From: Coxiellaceae bacterium | Lineage (GTDB): Bacteria > Pseudomonadota > Gammaproteobacteria > Coxiellales > Coxiellaceae | NCBI GenBank assembly: GCA_029210045.1 | Contig: JARGNX010000003.1 | Coordinates: 152,196-216,195, forward strand | Direction: 5' to 3' | DNA: 64,000 nucleotides | Part shown: piece after piece, positions 18,470-27,091 of the stretch | Position numbering within the stretch: the first letter of the stretch is position 1 | Layout of the letters: each line of letters starts with the position of its first letter | Made by a program: the position numbers and the translations under genes | Notes under the pieces: generated by a model | What the model saw: the letters and a program-made list of their open reading frames with translations, nothing else | Databases searched by the model: none | Told to the model about the DNA's origin: nothing

Positions 18470-19615
18470 TTAAATTTCATCACTCCATAAATGCTTAAGA
18501 AAGTCCTTCCAATAAAGCATGCTTATGCCAGACTTTGTTTTTTTATTCACAGGATCTTGGCTGACGATGATATATTTTTTTGCAATATTTTCTTCCATAA
18601 AGGCATTCAGGCCTTTCATGTCATTGTTGTTTATTCGATCAGTTGATTTTACTTCTATTGCTGTATGATCACCAATAATAAAGTCTACCTCGAAGCCACT
18701 TTTTGAACGCCAATAACATAAATCTTCATGTTTTCTGCGATAAGAAAGGTAACTGCGCAATTCCATTGCAATAAAATGTTCAAAGGCATCACCATACAAA
18801 TCTGTTTTTTTAGGCAAGTCTCTAATCTGACATAAATAGTTTCTGACCCCTATATCAAAAAAATAAAACTTGGCCGTACTAATGGCTTTTCTATTTTTAG
18901 TTTTTATATAAGCAGGCAGCATAAAGCCAATAAATGTGTCTTCGAGAATATGGTAGTATTCACGTATTGTTGAGACTGGGATGCCGACATTACTAGCAAC
19001 ACTTGTAAAGTTAGTCATTTTTCCGCTCGTTAATGCCGCTGTTTGTAAAAAACGTGAGAATCCAACAATGTGCCTAACTAACGCTTCTGCTTGAATTTCA
19101 TCTTTTAGGTAGGTATCGGTATAGGCAGATAAATCTTCGAAGGGCTCATCGCTTTGATAAATTGCAGGTAAGCCGCCTATTAATAAATAGCGGTCGAGTT
19201 TAAAATCTGGAATTTCTTGACTGGTTAGAGGAAACAACTCAGCTTTACGTGCTCGGCCAGCTAGTAAGTTGGTGTTTTTCTGTTTTAACTTTCTTGCACT
19301 GCTTCCCGTGAGTAAAAATTTAATCTGCCGCTCTTCAATCAGTCGATGCACCTCATTAAGCAGCTCAGGTATCATTTGTACTTCATCGATGATCACAATG
19401 CTCGTGTCGGTGTGCGCATCGATTATCATTTCTAAAGCGTGGGGAGATTGGCTTAACTGCATAAATTGCTCATTACGCAGTAAATTGATGACAGGATAAT
19501 TATTCTGAAATTGTGCTCTTATGAGGTATGACTTACCCGTAGAGCGAGGGCCAAATAGAAAATGTGACTTCTTTTCAAGTAAGCGTGGTAAATTTAGTAT
19601 GCGATTGTAGTTCAT
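18470..19615 (-). CDS. AAA ATPase with C-terminal DUF4143 domain
   Basis: 381 residues. The N-terminal ATPase domain has a Walker A (GPRSTGKS, about 22-29) and a Walker B (IVIIDEVQ, about 72-79). The C-terminal DUF4143 region ends in a PD-(D/E)XK-like motif (FEVDFII then AIEVKST). Proteins of this family are common in bacteria and archaea, often in accessory regions, and their function is poorly defined. It lies among the RCC1 genes on the same strand but shares no motif with them and has no signal peptide, so it looks like an independent insertion. TAGGA before the ATG is a plausible ribosome-binding site. Confidence 0.88.
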   Translation of the reverse strand: MNYNRILNLPRLLEKKSHFLFGPRSTGKSYLIRAQFQNNYPVINLLRNEQFMQLSQSPHALEMIIDAHTDTSIVIIDEVQMIPELLNEVHRLIEERQIKFLLTGSSARKLKQKNTNLLAGRARKAELFPLTSQEIPDFKLDRYLLIGGLPAIYQSDEPFEDLSAYTDTYLKDEIQAEALVRHIVGFSRFLQTAALTSGKMTNFTSVASNVGIPVSTIREYYHILEDTFIGFMLPAYIKTKNRKAISTAKFYFFDIGVRNYLCQIRDLPKKTDLYGDAFEHFIAMELRSYLSYRRKHEDLCYWRSKSGFEVDFIIGDHTAIEVKSTDRINNNDMKGLNAFMEENIAKKYIIVSQDPVNKKTKSGISMLYWKDFLKHLWSDEI

Positions 19616-19790
19616 GACATCCTACAGCTTAGTTGTGGATTATCATGATATTATACAGGACTCTTGTGGATTGTCATATGAATGAAGCGGAGTACCGTCA
19701 ATATATTGATTTATAGTTGTTTTAATGGTTAGGCGGTAAGTGTGAGCAACTTCAATAGGAAGTGGCAAGCGGATAAGCCGTTTTAGCGGA

Positions 19791-19820
19791 TAGCCATGAC
19801 AAATCCATTTGTCATGGCTA
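19791..19820 (-). terminator. Perfect hairpin after RCC1 protein 4 (terminator candidate)
   Basis: Two 14-base arms (TAGCCATGACAAAT and its complement) around CC lie 15 bases beyond the stop of RCC1 protein 4. No T-tract follows on the minus strand, so a conventional intrinsic terminator is not certain; it may instead be a repeat or an RNA-stabilising hairpin. The 175-base remainder up to the DUF4143 start holds no gene that I can support. Confidence 0.45.
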
Positions 19821-19834
19821 AGACGGTTGATGGT

Positions 19835-22800
19835 TTACTTGATGGCGCAGTTGTAGGCACCAACACCGCTGTTGATAGCCAGCTCTGCTACGTTGTGTAA
19901 ATTGCTAACAGTGACGGGGATATTGCTGGTTGTAAAACTGCCGTTACCCAGTTGGCCGTCAACGTTTTTACCAGAGCATTGCACTGTACCATCCGCTAAT
20001 AGCGCACAGGTATGCAATTTTTTAGCGTTAATCGAGACAACCTGTGTGCCTAACGCTGTCACCGGTTGCGGTGTGGTTATTTTTGTGCCGATGCTACCAA
20101 TGCCGAGTTGACCGCTGTTGTTTGATCCCCAGCATTTAACGCTGCCATTTTGTAATAAGGCGCAAGCATGCGTGCCGCCCTGAGATATGGCAGCAACCCC
20201 AGATGTTAAGCCAATGACTTGCTGTGGCTTGGCTTCAAATACGCTTAACCTGCCATTGCCCAGCTGGCCACTGCTACTTTTACCCCAGCATTTTATCGCG
20301 CCGTTACTCAATAAAGCGCAACTGCTGTTTTGGCCGGCGCTTATGGATACGACATGTGTGCTTGTGTCGTTGAGATTTGAGACGTCGACAGGTTTGTTAC
20401 GACTGGTTTGTGTGCTGTCGCCCAATTGCCCTGAGTCGTTATTGCCCCAACATTTCATGCGGCCAGTTTTTAGTAACGCGCATGTGTGATTGCTTCCACT
20501 AGTTAACGCGGTAACGGCTGTTGTTAATGCATGAACGTTGACGGGTTCATCGCGACTAATGATTGAGCCATCGCCCAATTGTCCTGAGTCGTTCTTGCCC
20601 CAGCATTTTACTTTTCCAGAGAAGAGTAAGGCGCAAGTGTGGTCATTGCCAGCAGAAAGGCTGGCGACATCGCCTACTGATCTGAATGCGTCGACGTAGA
20701 TGGCGCGGCTGAATACTTGGTGGATACGATTTCCCAGTTGGCCATATGTGTTATCGCCCCAGCACATCACGCTGTGATTTTTCAATAAGGCGCAGCTGTG
20801 ATAGCGTCCGGTCACTACTTGTATCACTGCTTGATCAATGCCGGAAACGTCTACTGGAATGTTTCGGTCGGTGGTGGAATCATCACCCAATTGCCCGAAC
20901 CGATTGTATCCCCAGCAAACGGCTTTACCACTTTTTTTGATGTGGAATGGAAAGATGGTGTGCTTGTTGAGGTTGTCTGTTACGGAAATAGCACCGTCAC
21001 CACGACTGCTGGTGCCGTCATAGGTGAAATCACATTGTGCGCTGCTGTCTAATGTTGAAGAGCAGTTGCTGGTAATGCCGCGTGATGATAAGTCGGCTGT
21101 ATTGAATGATGATGCACTATGGCCCGCGTTGGTTAATGAAACAGTATTCGCAGTGGCATCCAATTGTGAAGTGGTGATCTGCGCTGCGTTGGTCGCTGCA
21201 CAACTAAAGGCGGAGTCATTGCCATCGCTGAGTGTTGTTGAGCTGCCAATGGGTAGGTCTGTGTTGATGGGCGCATGTGCCTCATTCACCGGTGCGCTGG
21301 TGCCCAGTTGACCAACATCATTAAGACCCCAGCATTGCGTGCGCCCGTTGCCGTTGATTGCGCAGGTGTGAGAATTTACCGCGCTAATGGCTTTCACGCC
21401 AGTGGGTAGTGTATCAACATTTTGCGGGGTGGGATTTATATTTGATGCGCTTTGTATGCCCAGTTGACCGTGGGTGTTATCGCCCCAACATTTCATGTCG
21501 CCATTGGTAATCGCGCAAGTGTGTTGTGTGCCCATGCTTATAGCCGAAACACCTGTTGTTAGTCCTTGCACCTGTGTGGGAATTAAGCGTTTAGTGGTTG
21601 TGCTATCACCCACTTGGCCGTAGGTGTTTGCGCCCCAGCATTCCATGTCGCCATTCTTTATAAAGCCACCTTTATTAATGATGGCGCATGTGGTGCGAGC
21701 GCCAGCTGCAATGGCAGTGGCTGCAGGATAGTTGCCGCCAATATTGGCTACAAAAACAGGTGTTTTCTGCGATTCGATCGAGTTGTTGCCCAGTTGTCCG
21801 TCGATGCCGGCCCCCCAGCATTTTATTTGCCCTGACTTAAGTAGTGCGCATGCATGCATATAGCCTGATGCGATACTGCTAACCCCGGAGCTCAGACCGT
21901 TAACGTCGGTGGGTACATAGCGATTGGATCGTGTGCCATCACCCAGCTGCCAAAATTGATTGTCCCCCCAGCATTTTACGCCGCCGGAATTGAGTAATGC
22001 GCATGTGCTATCTCTGCCGGCTGCAATATCAATAACGCCGGATGTTAGGCCATGGACTTGTACGGGTGTTAAGCTGTTAGTGGCGCTGTCATCGCCGAGT
22101 TGGCCGTAGGTGTTTTTTCCCCAGCATTTTACCGCCCCTGATTGTAATAGTGCGCAGTTATGATTGCGTCCAGAAGCTATTTTTACTACGCCATGACCTA
22201 ATGCGTTGCTCACTTTAACGGGGAGGTTTGAGTTGCTGCGTGTGCCGTCGCCCAGTTGGCCTTGACTGTTTAAGCCCCAGCATCGCGCATGGGCAGTACG
22301 TGTTAGTGATAATGCCGCTGTTTTTAATAGCTGCGCATGGTTGTTGACGGGAGTGCCGTCGGTGATGCTGTTATTGCCAAGGCTAGCGATGTGCCCGTAT
22401 TCAAAAGTATCTGGGCTAATATTTGTTGTGATTTTATTTGGTATGGATGTTGTTGGGCCTGCTTGGTAGGCTATTTCTAGTTTAGCGCAGCCTTGACCAT
22501 CGCGGGGCAGGGTGAAGCCCAGTGTATTTGCTGCGGCAATTATGCCGGATGTATGTATAGCGATTGGTTGTAAATCGCCGGCTGGCCCATTTAAACTAAT
22601 ACCTGTGTCAATAAAGTGGTTCTGACTGAGATCAAGTGTGCGACCTATGCCTTCACACCGCCCGCTTGTGGCGTTGGTGCGTGTATAAAAGGTTACGCTA
22701 GTTATTTTAGTAAACAGTCGGGGCGCACCGGCAAGGTCCCATTGTTCAGTTCGGCTTAGCGTGTTGGTGGGTGATATGGTTCCGGCGACTCGTTGTGTGT

Positions 22801-22900
22801 GGTGTTTGTGCCGGACGGATTGAATGAAATCTGTTGTCTGCGGTGTTGCTGCTATTGCGTAGTTGCTTGCCAGGAGTAGGAGTAGAGTTGTTTTTCGCAT
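19835..22900 (-). CDS. Secreted double-propeller RCC1-repeat protein 4
   Basis: 1021 residues, closely parallel to protein 1 throughout: signal peptide (about 1-18), N-terminal domain, seven RCC1 repeats, spacer domain, seven RCC1 repeats and a terminal YNCAIK. It shares rare features with protein 1, such as FWQLGDGTR in blade 3 and an inserted KGGF loop in blade 4. The last repeat reads QCSG, with the tryptophan lost. The start is supported by AAGGAT. It is separated from proteins 1-3 by the DUF4143 gene, so the pairs 1/4 and 2/3 are nested around each other. Confidence 0.85.
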   Translation of the reverse strand: MRKTTLLLLLASNYAIAATPQTTDFIQSVRHKHHTQRVAGTISPTNTLSRTEQWDLAGAPRLFTKITSVTFYTRTNATSGRCEGIGRTLDLSQNHFIDTGISLNGPAGDLQPIAIHTSGIIAAANTLGFTLPRDGQGCAKLEIAYQAGPTTSIPNKITTNISPDTFEYGHIASLGNNSITDGTPVNNHAQLLKTAALSLTRTAHARCWGLNSQGQLGDGTRSNSNLPVKVSNALGHGVVKIASGRNHNCALLQSGAVKCWGKNTYGQLGDDSATNSLTPVQVHGLTSGVIDIAAGRDSTCALLNSGGVKCWGDNQFWQLGDGTRSNRYVPTDVNGLSSGVSSIASGYMHACALLKSGQIKCWGAGIDGQLGNNSIESQKTPVFVANIGGNYPAATAIAAGARTTCAIINKGGFIKNGDMECWGANTYGQVGDSTTTKRLIPTQVQGLTTGVSAISMGTQHTCAITNGDMKCWGDNTHGQLGIQSASNINPTPQNVDTLPTGVKAISAVNSHTCAINGNGRTQCWGLNDVGQLGTSAPVNEAHAPINTDLPIGSSTTLSDGNDSAFSCAATNAAQITTSQLDATANTVSLTNAGHSASSFNTADLSSRGITSNCSSTLDSSAQCDFTYDGTSSRGDGAISVTDNLNKHTIFPFHIKKSGKAVCWGYNRFGQLGDDSTTDRNIPVDVSGIDQAVIQVVTGRYHSCALLKNHSVMCWGDNTYGQLGNRIHQVFSRAIYVDAFRSVGDVASLSAGNDHTCALLFSGKVKCWGKNDSGQLGDGSIISRDEPVNVHALTTAVTALTSGSNHTCALLKTGRMKCWGNNDSGQLGDSTQTSRNKPVDVSNLNDTSTHVVSISAGQNSSCALLSNGAIKCWGKSSSGQLGNGRLSVFEAKPQQVIGLTSGVAAISQGGTHACALLQNGSVKCWGSNNSGQLGIGSIGTKITTPQPVTALGTQVVSINAKKLHTCALLADGTVQCSGKNVDGQLGNGSFTTSNIPVTVSNLHNVAELAINSGVGAYNCAIK

Positions 22901-22977
22901 CGATTATCCTTATATGATGTAAAGTGGTGTGACGTATTGTTGAATGATTTTATTGTGCGATGTTTGGTCACTAGATC

Positions 22978-23017
22978 CGCAGTATGCAATCTTGATTAAA
23001 TACATCAATCACCGGGG
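22978..23017 (-). promoter_or_regulatory. Shared promoter-like element upstream of RCC1 protein 4
   Basis: On the minus strand TTGATG (complement of 23003-23008) and CATACT (complement of 22981-22986) are 16 bases apart, as in the copy before RCC1 protein 3. The transcript leader would be about 75 bases. This conservation in otherwise different upstream regions suggests common control of the two transcription units. Confidence 0.5.
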
Positions 23018-23127
23018 TTGTTTGGTTTTTGGTCAGTCGTATTTTTTGAAATAGAAAAAACTTAAAGTAAATTCTCGCAATCAGTTGTCTGTGCGTTCTT
23101 TTCCTTTTATTTTTTTGAAAATTTTTA

Positions 23128-23156
23128 TAGTGATCTTAATTTGTTTCGTCTATACT
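23128..23156 (+). promoter_or_regulatory. Putative ftsA-ftsZ promoter
   Basis: TATACT at 23151-23156 is a good -10 box about 60 bases before the ftsA ATG. TAGTGA at 23128-23133 is a weak -35 at 17-base spacing. An AT-rich tract precedes it. The region 22901-23217 otherwise holds only the RCC1 protein 4 promoter on the other strand. A promoter here is expected because the RCC1 block separates ftsA from the upstream dcw genes. Confidence 0.45.
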
Positions 23157-23217
23157 AAGGGCTTGCAGCACCTGGGGGGTGTTGCAGCGTCGTGCTAGCA
23201 GGGAGATTTTGACAGCT

Positions 23218-24450
23218 ATGTCAAAGAAACCAGACAAGAATCTGATTGTCGCATTGGATATTGGAACAAGTAAAATAGCGGCACTGGTTGGGGAAGTAAC
23301 GGAAGACAAGCAAGTTGAGGTAATCGGCTTCGGGTCTCATCCGTCCCACGGACTTAAACGTGGTGTTGTGGTTAACATTGAATCAACCGTGCAATCCATT
23401 CAACGAGCAGTCGAAGAGGCTGAGTTAATGGCAGGTTGTGACATTAATATGGCGTACACAGGTATTGCCGGTAGTCACGTTAAAAGCCTTAATTCACACG
23501 GTATTGTGGCCATTCGTGATCGTGAAGTAAATCAATCCGATGTTGAGCGCGTTATCGATGCGGCAAAAGCCGTTGCGATTCCAGCTGATCAAAAGATACT
23601 CCATATATTGCCGCAAGAATTTATTATTGATGCACAAGAAGGCGTGCGCGAACCTGTGGGTATGTCCGGTGTTCGTCTTGAAGCCAAGGTGCATATTGTT
23701 ACGGGCGCCGTTAGCGCTGCACAAAATATATCCAAGTGTGTGCGTCGTTGCGGTTTGCAAGTAGGTGATGTGGTATTGGAGCAATTGGCTTCCAGTCACT
23801 CCGTATTAAATGAAGATGAAAAAGAGCTCGGTGTTTGTATGATCGATATCGGTGGCGGTACCACAGATATTGCGATTTTTACCGAAGGCTCGATTCGTCA
23901 CACAGCCGTGATTCCAATAGCAGGTGATCACGTGACGAATGATGTGGCGGTAGCGCTGCGTACACCAAGCAAATATGCGGAAAGAATTAAAATCAAACAT
24001 GGTTCTGTCGTGCCGAATAACGTTGAGTCGGGCGAAACCATTCAAGTGCCGAGTGTGTCGAAGCGACCACCGAAAACCATTCATCGTAAGGCATTATGTC
24101 AAGTGATTGCTGCGCGTTATGAAGAGTTATTTGCGCTGATTGAAAACGAAATCCGTCGCAGCGGTTTCGAAGATTTTATAACTGCCGGTGTCGTATTAAC
24201 CGGTGGAGCTTCTAATGTAGAAGACTCTGTGGAATTAGCCGAGTCGGTGTTTAAAATGCCGGTAAGATTAGGCGTGCCGCAAAACATTAGTGGCTTAGTG
24301 GATGTGAGAGAGAACCCAAGTTACGCAACCGGCGTGGGTTTGTTATTGCATGGATTGCAGCATACATCATCCGATCATCATTTTGATGCCGATCAAGGCG
24401 TCAAAGGTTTATGGTCGCGAATGAAAGGTTGGTTTCAAGGAAACTTTTAA
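23218..24450 (+). CDS. ftsA: Cell division protein FtsA
   Basis: Actin-like membrane anchor of the Z-ring. ATP-binding signatures are clear: DIGTSKIAALVGE near the N-terminus, IDIGGGTTDIAIF in the middle and the TGGASN adenosine motif. The C-terminal SRMKGWFQ stretch fits the amphipathic membrane-targeting helix. The ATG at 23218 aligns with the E. coli FtsA N-terminus; an in-frame TTG nine bases earlier sits closer to the GGGAGA site, so the exact start is not fully settled. ftsZ follows 18 bases after the stop. Confidence 0.95.
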   Translation: MSKKPDKNLIVALDIGTSKIAALVGEVTEDKQVEVIGFGSHPSHGLKRGVVVNIESTVQSIQRAVEEAELMAGCDINMAYTGIAGSHVKSLNSHGIVAIRDREVNQSDVERVIDAAKAVAIPADQKILHILPQEFIIDAQEGVREPVGMSGVRLEAKVHIVTGAVSAAQNISKCVRRCGLQVGDVVLEQLASSHSVLNEDEKELGVCMIDIGGGTTDIAIFTEGSIRHTAVIPIAGDHVTNDVAVALRTPSKYAERIKIKHGSVVPNNVESGETIQVPSVSKRPPKTIHRKALCQVIAARYEELFALIENEIRRSGFEDFITAGVVLTGGASNVEDSVELAESVFKMPVRLGVPQNISGLVDVRENPSYATGVGLLLHGLQHTSSDHHFDADQGVKGLWSRMKGWFQGNF

Positions 24451-24468
24451 AATTGGAGGAATGATCAC

Positions 24469-25635
24469 ATGTTTGAGTTAGGTGACGACACAGGCCATAC
24501 GGCACAGATCATTGTCATCGGTATTGGTGGCGGTGGCGGTAATGCTATCGAGCATATGATGCTGGAAAATGTAGAAGGCGTGAAGTTTGTTGCCTGTAAT
24601 ACGGATGCTCAAGCATTAGAACGCTCTAGTGCTGAAACTGTTATTCAGTTAGGCAGTGAAGTGACTAAAGGGTTAGGCGCAGGTGCCAATCCGGAAGTGG
24701 GTCGCCAATCAGCTGAAGAAAATCGTGAGCGCATTAAAGAAGTGATTCATGGTTCTGACATGATCTTTATTACTGCCGGTATGGGTGGTGGTACAGGAAC
24801 TGGTGCTGCACCGATCGTTGCTGAAATTGCTAAAGAGTTAGGAATCCTAACGGTAGCTGTTGTCACAAAACCATTTGTTTTCGAAGGTCGTAAAAGAATG
24901 GAAGTGGCGGATAAAGGCATTAAAGCATTAACCGAACACGTTGATTCATTAATTACGATTCCAAATAATAAACTGCTGAGTGTGTTGGGTAAGAACATTA
25001 CCTTATTAAATGCATTCAAAGCAGCGAACAATGTGTTGCTAGGTGCGGTACAAGGTATCGCTGACTTGATTACACGCCCAGGTTTAATCAACGTCGATTT
25101 CGCCGATGTGCGTACGGTGATGTCGGAAATGGGTATGGCAATGATGGGTACAGGTGTGAGCAGCGGTGAGAACCGTGCGCGTGAAGCAGCTGAAGCCGCG
25201 ATTAGTAGTCCATTATTGGAAGACGTCGACTTTACTGGCGCACGTGGTGTGTTGGTTAACTTGACGGCCGGTATGGATATGTCGATCGGTGAATTTGAAG
25301 CGGTCGGTGATGCGATTAAGTCGTTCACATCAGAAAACGCCACTGTAGTGGTTGGTACTGTAATCGATCCAGAAATGACCGATGAATTGCGTGTTACTGT
25401 CGTAGTAACTGGGCTAGGTCGTCCAGGCTCTGTGACTGCAGAAACTACAGCAGTGCATGAGCGTGCTGCAAAACATGTAAAAAGCGATGGTACGCTAAAT
25501 TATCAACAGCTTGATAGGCCAACCTATCAACGCAATCAAACCCCCCCGAAAAGAACTGCCGAAGTTGAGGATAACAAGGACATTGAATATTTAGATATTC
25601 CAGCGTTCTTGCGTCGACAGGAAGGAGAAGAGTAG
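24469..25635 (+). CDS. ftsZ: Cell division tubulin homologue FtsZ
   Basis: GTP-dependent polymer that forms the division ring. The tubulin signature GGGTGTG lies at 106-112 and the N-terminal GIGGGGGNA motif is intact. A variable linker of about 50 residues precedes the conserved C-terminal peptide LDIPAFLRRQ, the binding site for FtsA and ZipA. A strong TTGGAGGAATG ribosome-binding region precedes the ATG. All landmarks are canonical at 388 residues. Confidence 0.98.
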   Translation: MFELGDDTGHTAQIIVIGIGGGGGNAIEHMMLENVEGVKFVACNTDAQALERSSAETVIQLGSEVTKGLGAGANPEVGRQSAEENRERIKEVIHGSDMIFITAGMGGGTGTGAAPIVAEIAKELGILTVAVVTKPFVFEGRKRMEVADKGIKALTEHVDSLITIPNNKLLSVLGKNITLLNAFKAANNVLLGAVQGIADLITRPGLINVDFADVRTVMSEMGMAMMGTGVSSGENRAREAAEAAISSPLLEDVDFTGARGVLVNLTAGMDMSIGEFEAVGDAIKSFTSENATVVVGTVIDPEMTDELRVTVVVTGLGRPGSVTAETTAVHERAAKHVKSDGTLNYQQLDRPTYQRNQTPPKRTAEVEDNKDIEYLDIPAFLRRQEGEE

Positions 25636-25692
25636 GTTTAGGCCTATGGATGGGCTGTAGTACGACAATTTGTTTCAGCTGTTAACAAAGGC

Positions 25693-25721
25693 TGGCTTAT
25701 AGTGACTTCTGGTGCTACAAT
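25693..25721 (+). promoter_or_regulatory. Putative extended -10 promoter for lpxC
   Basis: TGCTACAAT ending at 25721 is an extended -10 motif (TGn plus TACAAT). The -35 position (TGGCTT) is poor. Transcription would begin near 25728, upstream of the ATG at 25758. Confidence 0.4.
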
Positions 25722-25757
25722 TCGCAAATTTTATTAATGAAAATGGCGATTACGCAT

Positions 25758-26678
25758 ATGATTTTACAAAGAACGCTTGCTAACGAGATCCGGGCCACCG
25801 GCGTAGGCGTACATACAGGCGAAATGGTACACATGACTTTGTTGCCAGCGTTGCCGAATACCGGCATTGTTTTTCGTCGTGTTGATTTAGATCCTGTTGT
25901 TGATATTCCAGCACGGGCTGAATACATTGGCGATACCAGTTTATGTACTTGTTTGACCAAAGACGGCGAGCGAGTCGGTACAGTTGAACACTTATTGTCT
26001 GCCATGGCGGGTGTGGGTATCGATAATGCTATTGTAGAAATCAATGCACCTGAAATTCCGATCATGGATGGCAGCTCAGGACCATTTGTATTCTTATTAC
26101 AATCGGCTGGTATTCAAGAACAGTCAGCACCAAAGAAATTTTTACGCATTAAAAAGCCAGTTTGTGTCGAAGATGGCGATAAGTCTGCGCAACTAGAGCC
26201 GTATGAAGGTTTTAAAGTAGGCTTTAAGATCGATTTTGATCATCCAGTGTTTGATCAAGCTAATCAGTTCGCTGAATTGGACTTTTCGACAGCTTCTTAT
26301 GTGCGTGAAGTATCACGCGCGCGTACGTTTGGTTTTCTTTCAGACTTTGAATACTTACGTAATAACAACCTAGCACTCGGTGCTAGTCTTGATAATGCGA
26401 TTGCGCTTGATGAGTTTAAAATCCTTAACCAAGATGGCCTGCGTTACGGCGATGAGTTTGTTAAACACAAAATCTTGGATGTAATCGGTGATCTATATTT
26501 ACTTGGTTACAGTGTTATCGGTGCGTTTTCGGGCCACAAATCTGGCCATGCATTGAATAGTAAGTTGTTGCATCAGGTGTTGGCGGATGAATCGGCTTAT
26601 GAGTTGATTACTTTTGAGGACAAAGAGGCTGAAACTCCTATACAGTTTGCGCCACCTTTAGTCCAAGCCGCCGCTTAA
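25758..26678 (+). CDS. lpxC: UDP-3-O-acyl-N-acetylglucosamine deacetylase
   Basis: Zinc enzyme of the first committed step of lipid A synthesis. The zinc and catalytic motifs are present: [23 protein letters not shown], the [11 protein letters not shown] zinc motif and [12 protein letters not shown] chose the ATG at 25758 because MILQRTL aligns with the E. coli N-terminus, although ATGs at 25737 and 25743 are in frame and no strong ribosome-binding site decides between them. The stop codon lies inside the left end of the inverted-repeat element that begins at 26674. Confidence 0.95.
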   Translation: MILQRTLANEIRATGVGVHTGEMVHMTLLPALPNTGIVFRRVDLDPVVDIPARAEYIGDTSLCTCLTKDGERVGTVEHLLSAMAGVGIDNAIVEINAPEIPIMDGSSGPFVFLLQSAGIQEQSAPKKFLRIKKPVCVEDGDKSAQLEPYEGFKVGFKIDFDHPVFDQANQFAELDFSTASYVREVSRARTFGFLSDFEYLRNNNLALGASLDNAIALDEFKILNQDGLRYGDEFVKHKILDVIGDLYLLGYSVIGAFSGHKSGHALNSKLLHQVLADESAYELITFEDKEAETPIQFAPPLVQAAA

Positions 26679-26803
26679 GAGTGTCATATTTGGTCAATCT
26701 CAGTCGATTTTCTATTTTGAAAAATCCTCAGGTATTTGTCATACATTCCGGTTTTTCAAAATAGAAAATCGACAGACCTTGACTCAAATCTAACACTCTT
26801 AAG
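26674..26803. mobile_element. 130-bp MITE-like inverted-repeat element
   Basis: The ends CTTAAGAGTGT (26674-26684) and ACACTCTTAAG (26793-26803) are perfect terminal inverted repeats. The inner arms (26703-26724 and 26752-26773) pair perfectly over 22 bases around a 27-base loop. The sequence between outer and inner arms pairs imperfectly. The last 19 bases (26785-26803) recur with one change at 26815-26833, so a partial second end is present. No coding capacity. It could be a non-autonomous mobile element or a strong terminator after lpxC; the exact terminal repeats favour the former. Confidence 0.65.
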
Positions 26804-26929
26804 TTAAGATACGCCAAATCTAACGCTCTTAAGTGAATGCCCCATCTTTTCTATTGTCATCCCGGGCAGATGATATTACACCCTATCCACGATACAATGC
26901 GCATTAAACATACATGTATGCAAGGTGTG

Positions 26930-27091
26930 ATGATGGAAAAGCAGCAAAAAACAGATAGTAGTGCAGAAAATCAAAGTGTAATCATTGACAAAAAAGATCG
27001 AAAAGCCAAAAAGGGAAAGGTGCGGCGAGGATTTATATATACGTCACTTTCACTGATAGTTGATTTTGCGCTTAGCCTGTTTACGTCTTAA
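26930..27091 (+). CDS. Small protein with hydrophobic C-terminus, unknown
   Basis: About 53 residues: a polar, lysine-rich N-terminal half (KKDRKAKKGKVRR) followed by a hydrophobic stretch (FIYTSLSLIVDFALSLF) that could be one membrane helix. ATGs at 26930 and 26933 follow AAGGTG; the frame is open from 26837 but the upstream part runs through repeat-like sequence. It overlaps the end of dciA by four bases. The position between lpxC and secA recalls secM, but there is no arrest motif and dciA intervenes. It may not be a gene. Confidence 0.35.
   Translation: MMEKQQKTDSSAENQSVIIDKKDRKAKKGKVRRGFIYTSLSLIVDFALSLFTS

Noticed and set aside
18470-19615. A phage-defence system around the DUF4143 ATPase
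   Set aside because: No nuclease, methylase or other defence partner is adjacent; a single DUF4143 gene is not sufficient evidence.
26837-27091. A secM homologue between lpxC and secA
   Set aside because: The ORF has no signal peptide or SecM-like arrest sequence, and dciA on the opposite strand separates it from secA.
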